DNA from: Mesorhizobium prunaredense
GTDB taxonomy: Bacteria > Pseudomonadota > Alphaproteobacteria > Rhizobiales > Rhizobiaceae
Direction: 5' to 3'
Assembly: GCF_900156895.1 (NCBI RefSeq)
Contig: NZ_FTPD01000005.1
Span: forward strand, 256,741 to 320,740
Length of the DNA: 64,000 nucleotides
The notes beneath the pieces are model-generated. The model did not search any database and was not told where the DNA came from. It saw only the letters and a program-made list of their open reading frames with translations. This document shows positions 1 to 8,344 of the stretch, piece by piece. The stretch's first letter is position 1. Each line of letters begins with the position of its first letter. Position numbers and translations under genes: made by a program.

Positions 1-174
1 CGCATGGCAATATGCGAAAGGCTTCGTTGGCTTGGCGTGGCGATCGACGAGCCATCCAACGCCGCCCATGCCGAGATCATAGGCCGACCTGACAGCAAGG
101 TCGAAATACGCGTCGTCGCGACCGACGAGGAAAGCATCATTGCACGCCACACGCGCATGCAGCGGAATGCTTGA
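1..174 (+). CDS. ackA: Acetate/propionate kinase, C-terminal end (5' truncated by window edge)
   Basis: Frame 1 is open from the first base and ends with TGA at 172-174, giving the last 57 residues of a protein. The segment WLGVAIDEPSNAAHAEI followed by VVATDEESIIARHT matches the C-terminal end of acetokinase family enzymes, which transfer phosphate between ATP and acetate or propionate. The closing TDEE...IARHT block is a family hallmark. The catalytic N-terminal part lies outside the window, so activity cannot be judged. The identification rests on this tail alone. Confidence 0.75.
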   Translation, partial: RMAICERLRWLGVAIDEPSNAAHAEIIGRPDSKVEIRVVATDEESIIARHTRMQRNA

Positions 175-248
175 TAACGCATCAACGCTGCGGAACCCTG
201 CGCGTCCGCGACCGTTCCCCTGTCTCTGATATTAGAAGGAGAGATCCA

Positions 249-584
249 ATGGCCGAAACCGCTAACACCGCTGGCGCCTCAAAGGCGGCAAACGACGCCC
301 AGGAGGCGATGAGGAAACAGATCGCCGAGCTTCGTCGCGAAATCACCAAAATAAATCGGACCCTTTCCGACCGCGCAGAAGAGGCACAGGGCTGGTACGA
401 GAGCGCCGCCGAACGGGCCTCACGCGCAGCCCGGCAATTGCGTAGCCAGGCACACACCGTGACTGAAACCGTCCAGCAGAATCCAGGCACAATCTCTTCG
501 GCGATGATGCTTGGCGGCGTGCTCGGTGTTCTCTTGGGAATTGTGATTGCAAAGAGCTCCGAGCCTGAACGGCGGTGGTTCTAG
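249..584 (+). CDS. DUF883/ElaB-YqjD-like membrane-anchored protein
   Basis: 111 residues, starting at the ATG at 249 because AGAAGGAGAG sits just upstream; the open frame extends further 5' without a ribosome site. Residues about 15-60 are rich in Lys, Glu, Arg and Ala and look like an amphipathic coiled coil. Near the C-terminus a hydrophobic glycine-rich helix (MMLGGVLGVLLGIVIA) is followed by a short charged tail. This is the architecture of the YqjD/ElaB/DUF883 family, whose studied members are inner-membrane proteins that bind ribosomes in stationary phase. Family membership is inferred from layout rather than from a strict motif; the function here is unknown. Confidence 0.6.
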   Translation: MAETANTAGASKAANDAQEAMRKQIAELRREITKINRTLSDRAEEAQGWYESAAERASRAARQLRSQAHTVTETVQQNPGTISSAMMLGGVLGVLLGIVIAKSSEPERRWF

Positions 585-685
585 AGCATTTTGCAGCCAA
601 ACGTCTTCGTTTGGCGTCCGACAAAATGCGTAAAACAAGGAGTTAGAGCGCGGTTTTGGGTCCACGAAAACGCAAAGCGCTCTAG
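583..685. repeat. Rhizobial-type palindromic intergenic repeat with CTAGAGC ends
   Basis: The stretch opens with CTAGAGC and closes with GCGCTCTAG. It contains two nested hairpins: GCATTTTG pairs with CAAAATGC around a CCAAACG/CGTTTGG stem, and TAGAGCGC pairs with GCGCTCTA. Elements of this style are scattered through rhizobial genomes. It begins inside the stop codon of the DUF883 gene, so it may act as that gene's 3' structure. Confidence 0.55.
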
Positions 686-1046
686 GGACAGATCACCACC
701 TTGCGATGCCCAGCCTAGTGGTCAAAATCTGACACTTGGTACCGGAGCCGTAGGGCCGCTCAGGGTGGAATGTTGCCATTCGTCTCGTCGACTGGAACGA
801 GCAGGTAGCGCCATCTGCGGAAGTTCGAGGCATCCCCCGATGAACGGCAGCAGTCGGGGACCCTTCAGACATTCGACGCCGAGAGCTCGGACGACTCAAG
901 TTGACCCCAATCCGGACACTTCCCCTAAGTGCAATTGGCAGACAATTATCTTCGGCAGTAACCTGTCGAAAGAGCCCACTGCCGGGCTGGGCCTAGGCGC
1001 CGGGATCACCGGCAGCGTCGACCCGGCTGGCCATAAGGTTGGAGGA
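585..1046. other. 462-bp intergenic stretch made mostly of repeat-like DNA
   Basis: No supported gene. The open frame continues in phase with the downstream DUF1254 gene, but its composition and lack of start signals argue that it is not translated. The stretch holds a palindromic repeat directly after the DUF883 stop codon and a 58-bp segment that occurs again, inverted, near 56.6 kb. Confidence 0.6.
763..820 (+). repeat. Copy A of a ~58-bp dispersed repeat
   Basis: GGGTGGAATGTTGCCATTCG and the next ~38 bases recur in reverse orientation at 56614-56671 with several differences towards one end. Both copies are intergenic. Confidence 0.6.
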
Positions 1047-2519
1047 TTGAGGAGACTAAATCGCCGACAGGCAACGATTGGCAGCGTTACCTTGCTTGCT
1101 GGCACTTCGATGGGCAGGCTGGCGCAAGCACAACAGAATGGCGGTGTTGCTGGCGGTGAAGGGCGGGAGATAGCCAACAGCGCTGATCGGCTCACGCCCG
1201 AGGAATTGGCGAAAAGGACCGTATATCGCCGCGCCGTCGATGCCGTGATCTGGGGTCTTCCGCTTGTCGGCGAAGACACCGTGAAGCAAGCCGCCTTCCG
1301 CGATGGTAAGGCAAACTACAACGACATTGTCTGGTGGCCCAAAGGCGGTGGCTGGAAGAACCAGTCGCCCACACCCAACGTCAACACGCGCTATATGTAT
1401 TTCTTCATAAACACCCGGCAGGACGGGCCAGTCGTGGTGGAACTGCCTCCGGCTGTGCCTGGAGCCAGCTTCTACGGCACCATCGAGGATGCTTGGTATG
1501 TACCGCTCACGGACATCGGCTTCGAGGGCAAGGGCGGCAAATATTTGGTGCTGCCACCCGACTACAAAGGTGACGTGCCGGACGGTTACATCGCGGTGCG
1601 TCCGGCGACCTACAATACAATGACGCTGCTGCGATCCATCCTCGCGTCCCTCTCTGAAAAGGATGTGAAGGCGGGCGATGGACTTGTACAGCAGGTGAAG
1701 ATTTACCCCTTGTCCAAGGCCGCCAACCCGCCCGCGCAGCGTTTTCTCGACATGACGGACGTCCTGTACAACGGTCTCATCAAGTATGACGAAACCTTCT
1801 TCGCCAGTCTCGCCCGCGTGCTGAACGAAGAACCGGTGCAACCCCGCGACCGCGAAATGATGGGTATGCTCCTGCCGCTCGGCATCGAGAGGGGTAAAGA
1901 GTTCAAACCCGACGCCGCGACCGTAACGCTGTTGAAAACAGCGGCTGCGGAGGCGCTCGCCTGGTTGATGGATAAGGCCGCGACGGACACCACTCCGTGG
2001 TGGCCTGATAGTCGTTGGTGCGTTCCTACTCCACCAATTACCGTGCCGACTGGTTTCAAGTGGGAGATGCCGGATTATTTTGGTGTGGATGCGCGCGGCA
2101 TTGCTCTGTCGCAGTATTTCTGTCCAACGGAAAAGCTGGGCACCGGCAGTTTCTATTTCGGAACCTTTCATGACCACAGCGGCAAGCCGCTGGAAGGCCA
2201 GAAAGCCTACCGACTTCACGTTCCGGCGAATGTGCCCGTGCGCGAATTCTGGTCCGCAACCGTCTACAGCCTGAAAACGTCGAGCTTCTTTCTCAACGCC
2301 GAGCGCCTCACCCTCGGGTCGCTCGACACGGAATTGCGGAAGAACACTGACGGTACCGTGGATATCTACTTTGGCCCGGCGCCGCCCACGGGTCAGGAGG
2401 CAAATTGGCTGTACACCAAACCGGGCGAGAAGTGGTTCCCGTGGTTCCGGGTGTATGGCCCCGAGAAAGCGATCCTCGACAAGAGTTGGAGACTGCCCGA
2501 TATTGAAATGATTAGCTGA
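1047..2519 (+). CDS. Exported DUF1254/DUF1214 domain protein
   Basis: 490 residues from a TTG at 1047. That start gives an N-terminus MRRLNRRQATIGS with a twin-arginine-like head, a hydrophobic stretch and an AQAQ cleavage region. A GGAGG lies directly upstream but closer than ideal; ATG at 1110 is the alternative. Residues about 50-170 form the DUF1254 domain (AVDAVIWGLPLVGEDT, TPNVNTRYMYFF). The second half is the DUF1214 domain ending FPWFRVYGPEKAILDKSW. The DUF1254-DUF1214 pair is common in exported proteins of unknown biochemical role. The length is normal for the family and no defect is visible. Confidence 0.8.
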   Translation: MRRLNRRQATIGSVTLLAGTSMGRLAQAQQNGGVAGGEGREIANSADRLTPEELAKRTVYRRAVDAVIWGLPLVGEDTVKQAAFRDGKANYNDIVWWPKGGGWKNQSPTPNVNTRYMYFFINTRQDGPVVVELPPAVPGASFYGTIEDAWYVPLTDIGFEGKGGKYLVLPPDYKGDVPDGYIAVRPATYNTMTLLRSILASLSEKDVKAGDGLVQQVKIYPLSKAANPPAQRFLDMTDVLYNGLIKYDETFFASLARVLNEEPVQPRDREMMGMLLPLGIERGKEFKPDAATVTLLKTAAAEALAWLMDKAATDTTPWWPDSRWCVPTPPITVPTGFKWEMPDYFGVDARGIALSQYFCPTEKLGTGSFYFGTFHDHSGKPLEGQKAYRLHVPANVPVREFWSATVYSLKTSSFFLNAERLTLGSLDTELRKNTDGTVDIYFGPAPPTGQEANWLYTKPGEKWFPWFRVYGPEKAILDKSWRLPDIEMIS

Positions 2520-2641
2520 TCGTCGGTTGCCAGGGGGCGCGCCCGGCCTCTACGATTGAGGCTATCCGGCTATGTCCGCTATTGGCGCACCTTTGCTCCT
2601 TCCCGCCGACCGCTTCAAAACGGCAAGGTTCCGCCCTGTCC

Positions 2642-2671
2642 TGACCTTCCCGTCTGCCCGAGGGAAGGTCA
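2642..2671. terminator. Perfect 10-bp inverted repeat downstream of the DUF1254 gene
   Basis: TGACCTTCCC at 2642-2651 pairs with GGGAAGGTCA at 2662-2671 around a 10-base loop. No T-tract follows, so it may be a dispersed palindrome rather than a classic intrinsic terminator. The rest of 2520-2772 shows no gene. Confidence 0.4.
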
Positions 2672-2772
2672 GGGTTGGGTCATGGGCGTGAATTCAGCTG
2701 GGGGCGACCGAGCTTCCGCTTAGGGTCGGAACAGGTAATCCGTATCGGGTACCAAGCGCCAGATTTCTACCA

Positions 2773-3110
2773 CTAGCGGCGCTCAAGCATGGCTTTTGCG
2801 CTGTCAGCATCCGTTACGACGACCGTCGCCAACCCGGCCCGCGCCACAGCTACAAGAATGGCACGTTTGTGCGTCCCGCCTGAGGCGATGATGCGGCAGG
2901 GAATATTGCGGTAGTCGTCGAGCTCCGGCGAAAGCACCTGGCCGGTTGAGAGTGTGGTCGACAGGCTTGCCGTCGGCATCGGGATAGCGGCCCGGCCAAT
3001 AGAACTCAACCGGAAAAACGCGCTGTTTGCGGGGCACGACACTGGAACAAAAAACTGGGCCACCATCGCCGCGCTCGTCGAAACCTGCAAGCTTAATGGT
3101 GTCGATCCAC
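2773..3110 (-). pseudogene. Decayed C-terminal fragment of a SorC/DeoR-type sugar-binding regulator
   Basis: On the minus strand the last ~55 codons read LSPELDDYRNIP, then ASGGTHKRAILVAVARAG and VVVTDADSAKAMLERR. This is the end of the sugar-binding domain of SorC-family regulators. The preceding family block (DADGKPVDHTLN) is present but in another reading frame, so at least one frameshift separates them. No DNA-binding N-terminus is present: the next gene on this strand ends at 3115. I read this as a truncated, frameshifted remnant. Confidence 0.6.
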
Positions 3111-3114
3111 TGGC

Positions 3115-4620
3115 CTACCTGACCGCAACGCTCACGTCGCAGCAGCTTATTGCATCCTCGTAAGCGCGTCGAAGGAGCTTTAGTCCTCTGTGGATTTGGC
3201 TTTCGGTAAGACTTGCGTATCCCATCACCAGGCCGAGGCACCTCCGATCCAATGTCTGATCGAAATAATGAGGCGAAATGGAGTGGATGCCGATTCCGAG
3301 CGAGGCGGCTTTCTCGATGAATGATGCCGCCATAGAGGGCGGCATGTCGCGGAACCAGACGACGACGTGCAGACCGGCCTGCGCGCCTTCGACCCGAACG
3401 AGATTGCGGAATTCAGCCTGCAGAGCGTCGAGCAGCGCTGCACGTCGGCGGGCATTTTGACGCCGGGCCTTGCGCACATGGCCTTCGTAGGCGCCGGATT
3501 CCACCAGGGTCGCGAGCGCCTCCTGTTCGAGGCTGGGGGCATGCCTGTCCGTCAGGCGCTTGGCATGGGCAAAAACCTCCTGCAACTCACGCGGAACGAC
3601 GACGTAGCCGATCCGCAGCAACGGCGACAGTGTCTTCGAAACCGTACCGATATAGATGACGTTCGACGCGCCTCCCAGCGCGCGAAGCGGCGGTATCGGG
3701 TTCATGTCGAATCGATATTCGCTGTCGTAGTCGTCCTCAACGATGTAGGCCCTGTTCTCTTTCGCCCATCCTAGCAGTTGCTGGCGTCGACCCATCGACA
3801 TTACGCTTCCCAGGGGAAACTGATGTGAAGGCGTGACGTAAGCCAGCCGCGCGCCAACATCCGCCAACAAGTCCGCCCTGATGCCTTCGGCGTCGACCTC
3901 CACCGGGGCGGCGATGGCTCCTGTCATCTCGAAGACGCTCCGTGCCATCGGGTAGCAGGGCTCTTCGATGGCGAAGCCGTCGCCCTCATCGAGAAGCAGG
4001 CGGGCGCAGAGATCCAGTCCCTGCTGAGAGCCGTTGACGACGACGATCTCGCCCACCTCGCACCGGATGCTGCGCGCTCGCCATAGATAGCCCTGCAGGG
4101 CGCTACGCAGGCGGATCAAGCCACAGGGATCGCCATAGGACAGCTTGGGCGGCCGTCCCAGCGCAGCGTCGTTCATGGCCTTTCGCCAGGCAAGGGTCGG
4201 GAAGTCAGAGGCCGACATGTCGCCGTAGCGGAAGTCGGCGACGAGCTTCTCCGACGCAACCCGCATCGGGATGGCTCGGGATCGAAGCCTTTCTCCGAAA
4301 GCGGAGAGGCTGTGTGGCTCTGCGGCTGTATGAACGAGGTCTCCCGGCTCGCTGTGCGTGATCTTGATGGCCACCCGTGGCCGGGCGCCATGTCGAATGA
4401 CCACAAACCCCTCGGCGGCGAGCTGTTCGTAAGCGGACGTCACAGTCGTTCGTGAGACGCCAAGCTCGACCGCCAGCGCACGAGCCGACGGAAGCAGGTC
4501 TCCGCGGCCGTACACCTGCGCCACGATCTGTTCCCGCAGGTTCTCATAGATCCCGCGCGCGCCCAATCCCGACGACGACGAATTTCCCGACGACGAATTC
4601 TGCTTGCGGGACTGGACCAT
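3115..4620 (-). CDS. MocR/PdxR-type transcription regulator (GntR HTH fused to an aminotransferase fold)
   Basis: 501 residues. Residues ~24-90 are a GntR winged helix (GDLLPSARALAVELGVSRTT). The rest is a class I/II aminotransferase-like domain with VEDDYDSEYR at ~295 and the PLP lysine in GTVSKTL (Lys329). MocR proteins use this domain to sense PLP-linked amino compounds and do not usually act as enzymes. The gene is divergent from the lysE / dapA-like / lysE genes, with a ~170-bp gap carrying repeated AACTGG boxes, so those genes are the likely target. The low-complexity Ser/Asn stretch at residues 8-18 is a minor oddity. Confidence 0.88.
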   Translation of the reverse strand: MVQSRKQNSSSGNSSSSGLGARGIYENLREQIVAQVYGRGDLLPSARALAVELGVSRTTVTSAYEQLAAEGFVVIRHGARPRVAIKITHSEPGDLVHTAAEPHSLSAFGERLRSRAIPMRVASEKLVADFRYGDMSASDFPTLAWRKAMNDAALGRPPKLSYGDPCGLIRLRSALQGYLWRARSIRCEVGEIVVVNGSQQGLDLCARLLLDEGDGFAIEEPCYPMARSVFEMTGAIAAPVEVDAEGIRADLLADVGARLAYVTPSHQFPLGSVMSMGRRQQLLGWAKENRAYIVEDDYDSEYRFDMNPIPPLRALGGASNVIYIGTVSKTLSPLLRIGYVVVPRELQEVFAHAKRLTDRHAPSLEQEALATLVESGAYEGHVRKARRQNARRRAALLDALQAEFRNLVRVEGAQAGLHVVVWFRDMPPSMAASFIEKAASLGIGIHSISPHYFDQTLDRRCLGLVMGYASLTESQIHRGLKLLRRAYEDAISCCDVSVAVR

Positions 4621-4689
4621 CGCGATTACCCAAATGAAGACGTTTCGTTGATCCAGGCATTACCGGGAAAACTCAGTCAGGCAAAGGCC

Positions 4690-4750
4690 TGAGGGCAACT
4701 GGACCAGAGCTTTTTATTCAAAACTGGTTCTAGGCCAGGGCCAGTTGTGC
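4690..4750. promoter_or_regulatory. Candidate MocR operator in the divergent promoter region
   Basis: Between the regulator and the first lysE-like gene lie CAACTGGACC (from 4696), AAACTGG (from 4721) and, inverted, GGCCAGTTG (ending 4747). Repeated or opposed short boxes in the divergent gap are what MocR regulators normally bind. The region also contains an AT-rich TTTTTATTCAAAA stretch suitable for a promoter. The assignment is inferred from position and symmetry. Confidence 0.4.
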
Positions 4751-4790
4751 GGGTATTGATGACGCCAGTTTGCACCTCCCGAGAAGTAAA

Positions 4791-5417
4791 ATGCTGGCCG
4801 ACCAATTCATCATCGTCTTTACCGCCTACGTCATCGCTGCCGGCAGTCCCGGCCCGAGCAATATGCGCATCATGGCTGTCGCCATGAACGACGGCCGCGG
4901 AGCCGCACTGGCAATCGCGTCTGGCGTCGTCAGCGGCTCGATCTTTTGGGGCCTGATGGCGGCGACAGGTGTCTCGGCGATCCTCAGCCGATACGCGCAG
5001 GCACTCGTGGTCCTGCAGGTGCTCGGAGGCCTGTATCTTCTCTATCTCGCCTTCAAAGCGGGCAAGGCTGCGCTTTCTTCAGACAAGGATCAGCTTCGCC
5101 CGAGCAACGAACGGAAGGCGACGGCGGCCACTCTCTACAAGCGCGGACTGCTAATGCATCTCACCAATCCGAAATCGATCCTGGCATGGATCGCGCTGAT
5201 GACGCTGGGACTCGGCCCTGGGTCGTCGTCGCATACGGTTCTCGTGATCCTCGCAGGCTGCGCGGTGCTGAGCGTCACCATCTTCTGTGGCTACGCGATC
5301 GTCTTTTCGACCGCTCCCATGATCGCCCTGTATCGGCGGGCGCGGCGCTGGATCGAAGGCACGCTGGCGGTATTCTTCGGATTTGCCGGGCTAAAACTTC
5401 TCCTGACCCGCATCTGA
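4791..5417 (+). CDS. LysE/RhtB-family amino acid exporter (first copy)
   Basis: 208 residues from ATG 4791, which has GAGAAG upstream; the frame also has an in-frame ATG at 4770 without a clear site. The start MLADQFIIVFTAYVIAAGSP followed by GPSNM is the LysE signature (PGPN-type motif near residue 20). About six hydrophobic segments follow, with the typical NPKSILAWIAL motif near residue 125. The family exports amino acids or their derivatives across the inner membrane. It is first in a three-gene unit with a DHDPS-like enzyme and a second LysE protein; the substrate cannot be read from the sequence. Confidence 0.85.
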   Translation: MLADQFIIVFTAYVIAAGSPGPSNMRIMAVAMNDGRGAALAIASGVVSGSIFWGLMAATGVSAILSRYAQALVVLQVLGGLYLLYLAFKAGKAALSSDKDQLRPSNERKATAATLYKRGLLMHLTNPKSILAWIALMTLGLGPGSSSHTVLVILAGCAVLSVTIFCGYAIVFSTAPMIALYRRARRWIEGTLAVFFGFAGLKLLLTRI

Positions 5418-5427
5418 AAGTTTCTTC

Positions 5428-6357
5428 ATGTCACTCTTCCAAGGCCTTTCAGCATTCCCGATCACCCCGGCGGACGCTTCCGGCAGGCTCGACACCGCCG
5501 CCCTCGCGCGCCTTCTGAAGAACATCGAGGAGGCGAGAGCGGACTCCATCGGACTGCTCGGCAGTACCGGCGCCTACGCTTTCCTCACGCGACAAGAGCG
5601 TCGACGCGCGGTCGAAACGGCAATGGACACGGTCGGCGGCAAAATCCCGGTTATCGTCGGCGTCGGAGCGATCCGGACCAGCGATGCCGTGGACCTTGCC
5701 GGTGACGCGAAGGCTGCGGGCGCCGACGGCCTGCTTCTCGCTCCGGTTTCCTATACGCCGCTCGTCGACGACGAGGTCTTCGAACACTTCACCGCAGTCG
5801 CCGACGCGGGGCAGCTCCCGCTTTGCATCTACAACAATCCCGGCACGACCAGGTTCACCTTCAGCCTGGACCTCATTTCCCGCTTGTCGAAGGTGGCGAA
5901 CATCGAAGCCGTGAAGATGCCTTTGCCTTCCGGTGGTGACTTCGCGTCCGAACTCGCCTCCCTCCGATCTGCGACCGGGTCGGCATTCAGGATCGGCTAC
6001 AGCGGCGACTGGGGCGGCGCGCCTGCGCTGCTCGCCGGGAGCGACGCCTGGTATTCCGTCGTCGCCGGACTTCTGCCGTCACCGGCCCTGGCCCTGACGC
6101 GAGCGGCGCAAGCCGGGGACGCCGCGACCGTCGAGCGACTTGACGCCGCCTTCGGACCGCTTTGGGCGCTGTTCAAGGAATTCGGCAGTTTTAGGGTGAT
6201 GTATGTCGTCGCCAGCCTTCTGAACCTCTGCGACGTCGATCCGCCACGCCCCGTCCTCCCGCTGAAGCACCAGGCAAGGCAGCGCGTCGCCGCCGCTCTC
6301 GACCATCTCGATGCGGTTTTCTCCGCTGGTTCCACAGTTTGTATGCAACCTCGATAG
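5428..6357 (+). CDS. Dihydrodipicolinate synthase / N-acetylneuraminate lyase family aldolase
   Basis: 309 residues, 10 bases after the lysE stop. The class I aldolase TIM barrel is intact: a GSTGAY block at 45-50 (in place of the usual GTTGE), Tyr135 in LCIYNNPGTT and the Schiff-base Lys163 in IEAVKMP. Family members condense or cleave 2-keto acids such as pyruvate with aldehydes. Because it lies between two amino acid exporters under a MocR regulator, it is unlikely to be the housekeeping DapA; a catabolic or detoxifying role for an amino acid derivative is my inference. Confidence 0.82.
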   Translation: MSLFQGLSAFPITPADASGRLDTAALARLLKNIEEARADSIGLLGSTGAYAFLTRQERRRAVETAMDTVGGKIPVIVGVGAIRTSDAVDLAGDAKAAGADGLLLAPVSYTPLVDDEVFEHFTAVADAGQLPLCIYNNPGTTRFTFSLDLISRLSKVANIEAVKMPLPSGGDFASELASLRSATGSAFRIGYSGDWGGAPALLAGSDAWYSVVAGLLPSPALALTRAAQAGDAATVERLDAAFGPLWALFKEFGSFRVMYVVASLLNLCDVDPPRPVLPLKHQARQRVAAALDHLDAVFSAGSTVCMQPR

Positions 6358-6380
6358 ACAGTCTTCATCAGGACATTTCC

Positions 6381-7022
6381 ATGCTGGATTCCAACGCCTT
6401 CACCGTCTACCTGTTCACGGCATTCCTGCTGGCGATTACTCCGGGTCCGGGGATCTTCTATGTCGCCGCCCGAACCCTTTCCGGCGGTCGCTCGGAAGGA
6501 ATCGCTTCGAGCCTTGGCAATGGTCTCGGCGGGCTGTTTCATGTCGTAGCCGGCAGCCTTGGCGTCTCGGCGATCGTGCTGGCAAGCGCCGAATTGTTCA
6601 CGGCACTCAAGGTGGTCGGCGCGCTCTATCTGGTCTGGATGGGATACCGAACCATTCGCCATGCCAGGCTCGACTACAAGTCGTTGGGTCATTCGGAGCC
6701 GCCCGTCGGCACGATGCGGGCCTTCAGGGATGGCGTTCTTGTGGAAGTGATGAACCCGAAGACGGCCGCATTCTTCCTCGCCTTCATTCCCCAGTTTGTC
6801 GACACATCGTCGGATCACGTCGTTCTGCAGTTCCTGATCCTCGGCGCCATCTCGGTTGCCCTTAACACGCTCGCCGATATTGTCGTGGCGTTTGCAGCCG
6901 GAAGACTTCGCGACGGCGCGGCGTCGCGTGCGAATCTCGTTCGCCGTCTTCGTGAAGGCTCAGGCGGTGCCATGATCATGCTTGGATGTGGGCTGCTGCT
7001 GGCGAAGCGCCCGGTTGCCTGA
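6381..7022 (+). CDS. LysE/RhtB-family amino acid exporter (second copy)
   Basis: 213 residues from ATG 6381, with AGGACATTT upstream. The start chosen leaves a short gap after the aldolase gene; an earlier in-frame ATG at 6339 would overlap it. The N-terminus reads FTVYLFTAFLLAITPGPGIF, the LysE motif, and VEVMNPKTAAFFLAF is the second conserved block. Six membrane segments are predicted by eye. The sequence differs clearly from the first LysE protein, so it is not a recent tandem duplicate. Same operon and probably the same MocR control. Confidence 0.85.
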   Translation: MLDSNAFTVYLFTAFLLAITPGPGIFYVAARTLSGGRSEGIASSLGNGLGGLFHVVAGSLGVSAIVLASAELFTALKVVGALYLVWMGYRTIRHARLDYKSLGHSEPPVGTMRAFRDGVLVEVMNPKTAAFFLAFIPQFVDTSSDHVVLQFLILGAISVALNTLADIVVAFAAGRLRDGAASRANLVRRLREGSGGAMIMLGCGLLLAKRPVA

Positions 7023-7091
7023 CCCTGTGAGAAGAAGAAAAATGCATGACGGCCGCTGCCTGGCAGGACCTGCGATGACGGCCGAACTCGC

Positions 7092-7322
7092 TTACCTCAT
7101 CGATATCAGGTTCGTGACCAGACCTGCCTTGATCTCAAGCACAGGCGCGGGTGCCTCGGCATGACCGATGTCCCTCAACCGATCGGGGGTCATATCAGCG
7201 ATCGCCCGACGTCTTGAGACGGTCCGTTGCCAGGTCTTGAGAGCCGCGATTGCGGTTGCTGTGGTTTTCAGCACAAGTCCAAGCAGACGTGGACGATCGA
7301 CGCGATACTGCGTGTGAGCCAT
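7092..7322 (-). CDS. DUF1127 small protein
   Basis: 76 residues, starting at ATG 7322 because GGAGA stands five bases upstream; three earlier in-frame ATG codons overlap that site. Residues ~30-60 hold the DUF1127 pattern: WQRTVSRRRAIADMTPDRLR followed by DIG. The domain is about 45 residues long, Arg-rich and frequent in alphaproteobacteria. Some rhizobial and Agrobacterium members bind RNA and affect phosphate or carbon metabolism. This gene stands alone, convergent with the second lysE gene. Confidence 0.8.
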   Translation of the reverse strand: MAHTQYRVDRPRLLGLVLKTTATAIAALKTWQRTVSRRRAIADMTPDRLRDIGHAEAPAPVLEIKAGLVTNLISMR

Positions 7323-7389
7323 TTCGGTCTCCATCATCATTGTCGGCAGGGTTGAACTGCGGGGCGCCTATTCCACTGCGCTTTGCGCC

Positions 7390-7684
7390 TTATGGTTTGC
7401 GGCCGATCACGGCGCCGTTCGCGCCGGGTGCGTCGAACCAGACCGTCTCGATGTGCCGGAATCCGGCTTCCTCGAGCCACGCCGAGTATTCGGCCGGCGT
7501 GTAGTTTCGCCCTTCCGTCTCGATCAGCATGTTGAGGCTCATCAGCGCCGCCGGCGCCGGTCCGGTCTTTTCGTCATTGACGAGAAGCTCGCTGATCACA
7601 ATTGCGCCGCCGCTCGGCAAAGCCCCGAACGACCGGCGCAGCTTTGGCCGTAGCCGGCTGATTTTCTCGATCGTGCCGGCATCA
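7390..7684 (-). pseudogene. C-terminal fragment of a SAM-dependent O-methyltransferase
   Basis: The frame reads ALPSGGAIVISELLVNDEKT, then ALMSLNMLIETEGRNYT and AWLEEAGFR, the last ~95 residues of acetylserotonin-type methyltransferases (strands 4-6 and the lid). The SAM-binding core is missing: going upstream the frame runs into the 3' end of the DUF6064 gene with no start signal. I see a truncated gene rather than a small protein. The complete methyltransferase at 55.5 kb is a different sequence. Confidence 0.6.
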
Positions 7685-8344
7685 CCGGGCGATGCGGCGC
7701 AGGGTCAAGGCAGCGAAAATGGTGGCCGCTGCCAGAAGCGGCAGCCAGGCTTGTGGATCGCCCATGGCATGGAGCGTCAGGCCGCTGAGCAGCAGCCACA
7801 GCAGCGGGATCGCCAACAGCAGCGGCACAAGCCCGCCGCTCGCGGCAAGCAGGACGCCGAGCGCTGCAATCGCCGTTGGGTCCGGCGCGATGCCGAAGAC
7901 CTCGGCGCTCGCCCATGGCCGCCCGAAGAGCGGCGGCAGGAGGGGATAAACGACGAGGCCAACGACCGCGATCAGCAGCCCGAGCCGCCCTGCGAGGTCC
8001 CGCCGGTCGAAGGCGAGGCCGCCGCGCGCGGCACCGAACGTCAGCAGCAGGCCCTGCAGGCCGAAGGCTGGCGCGACATAGGCGATCGCCCAGTTGATCG
8101 CGGCATAGCGGCTCCACAGGAACGACCAGCCGACGAAGGCAAAGAGCGCGGCGAGGACGAGCGCAATCCACAGACCATGGCGATGCGGCTGCCTAAGCAC
8201 GAGCAGGACAATGGCGAGGCCGGCGGCGAGCGTCAGGAGATGCAGCGGCCAGAACGCGGCATTGGCCAACTCGAACATGCGCCAATAGACGCGCGGCGAG
8301 AAGAGCAGGAAATCCTCCAGCCGGTAGGTCCACCATTCCGACAT
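7682..8344 (-). CDS. DUF6064-type integral membrane protein
   Basis: 220 residues with about six hydrophobic helices separated by short loops. The N-terminus, MSEWWTYRLEDFLLFSPRVY, matches the start of the DUF6064 membrane family (function unknown). The gene ends exactly where the methyltransferase fragment begins, so its 3' end may mark an old junction. The start codon lies inside the first unit of a tandem 58-bp repeat, which places the promoter in repeat DNA. High GC and alternative frames produce long shadow frames here, but the membrane pattern and start support this one. Confidence 0.7.
   Translation of the reverse strand: MSEWWTYRLEDFLLFSPRVYWRMFELANAAFWPLHLLTLAAGLAIVLLVLRQPHRHGLWIALVLAALFAFVGWSFLWSRYAAINWAIAYVAPAFGLQGLLLTFGAARGGLAFDRRDLAGRLGLLIAVVGLVVYPLLPPLFGRPWASAEVFGIAPDPTAIAALGVLLAASGGLVPLLLAIPLLWLLLSGLTLHAMGDPQAWLPLLAAATIFAALTLRRIAR

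Noticed and set aside
1056..2219. Long minus-strand open frame opposite the DUF1254 gene
   Set aside because: It is antisense to a well-supported gene, has no ribosome site and no recognisable domain; high GC makes such frames common.
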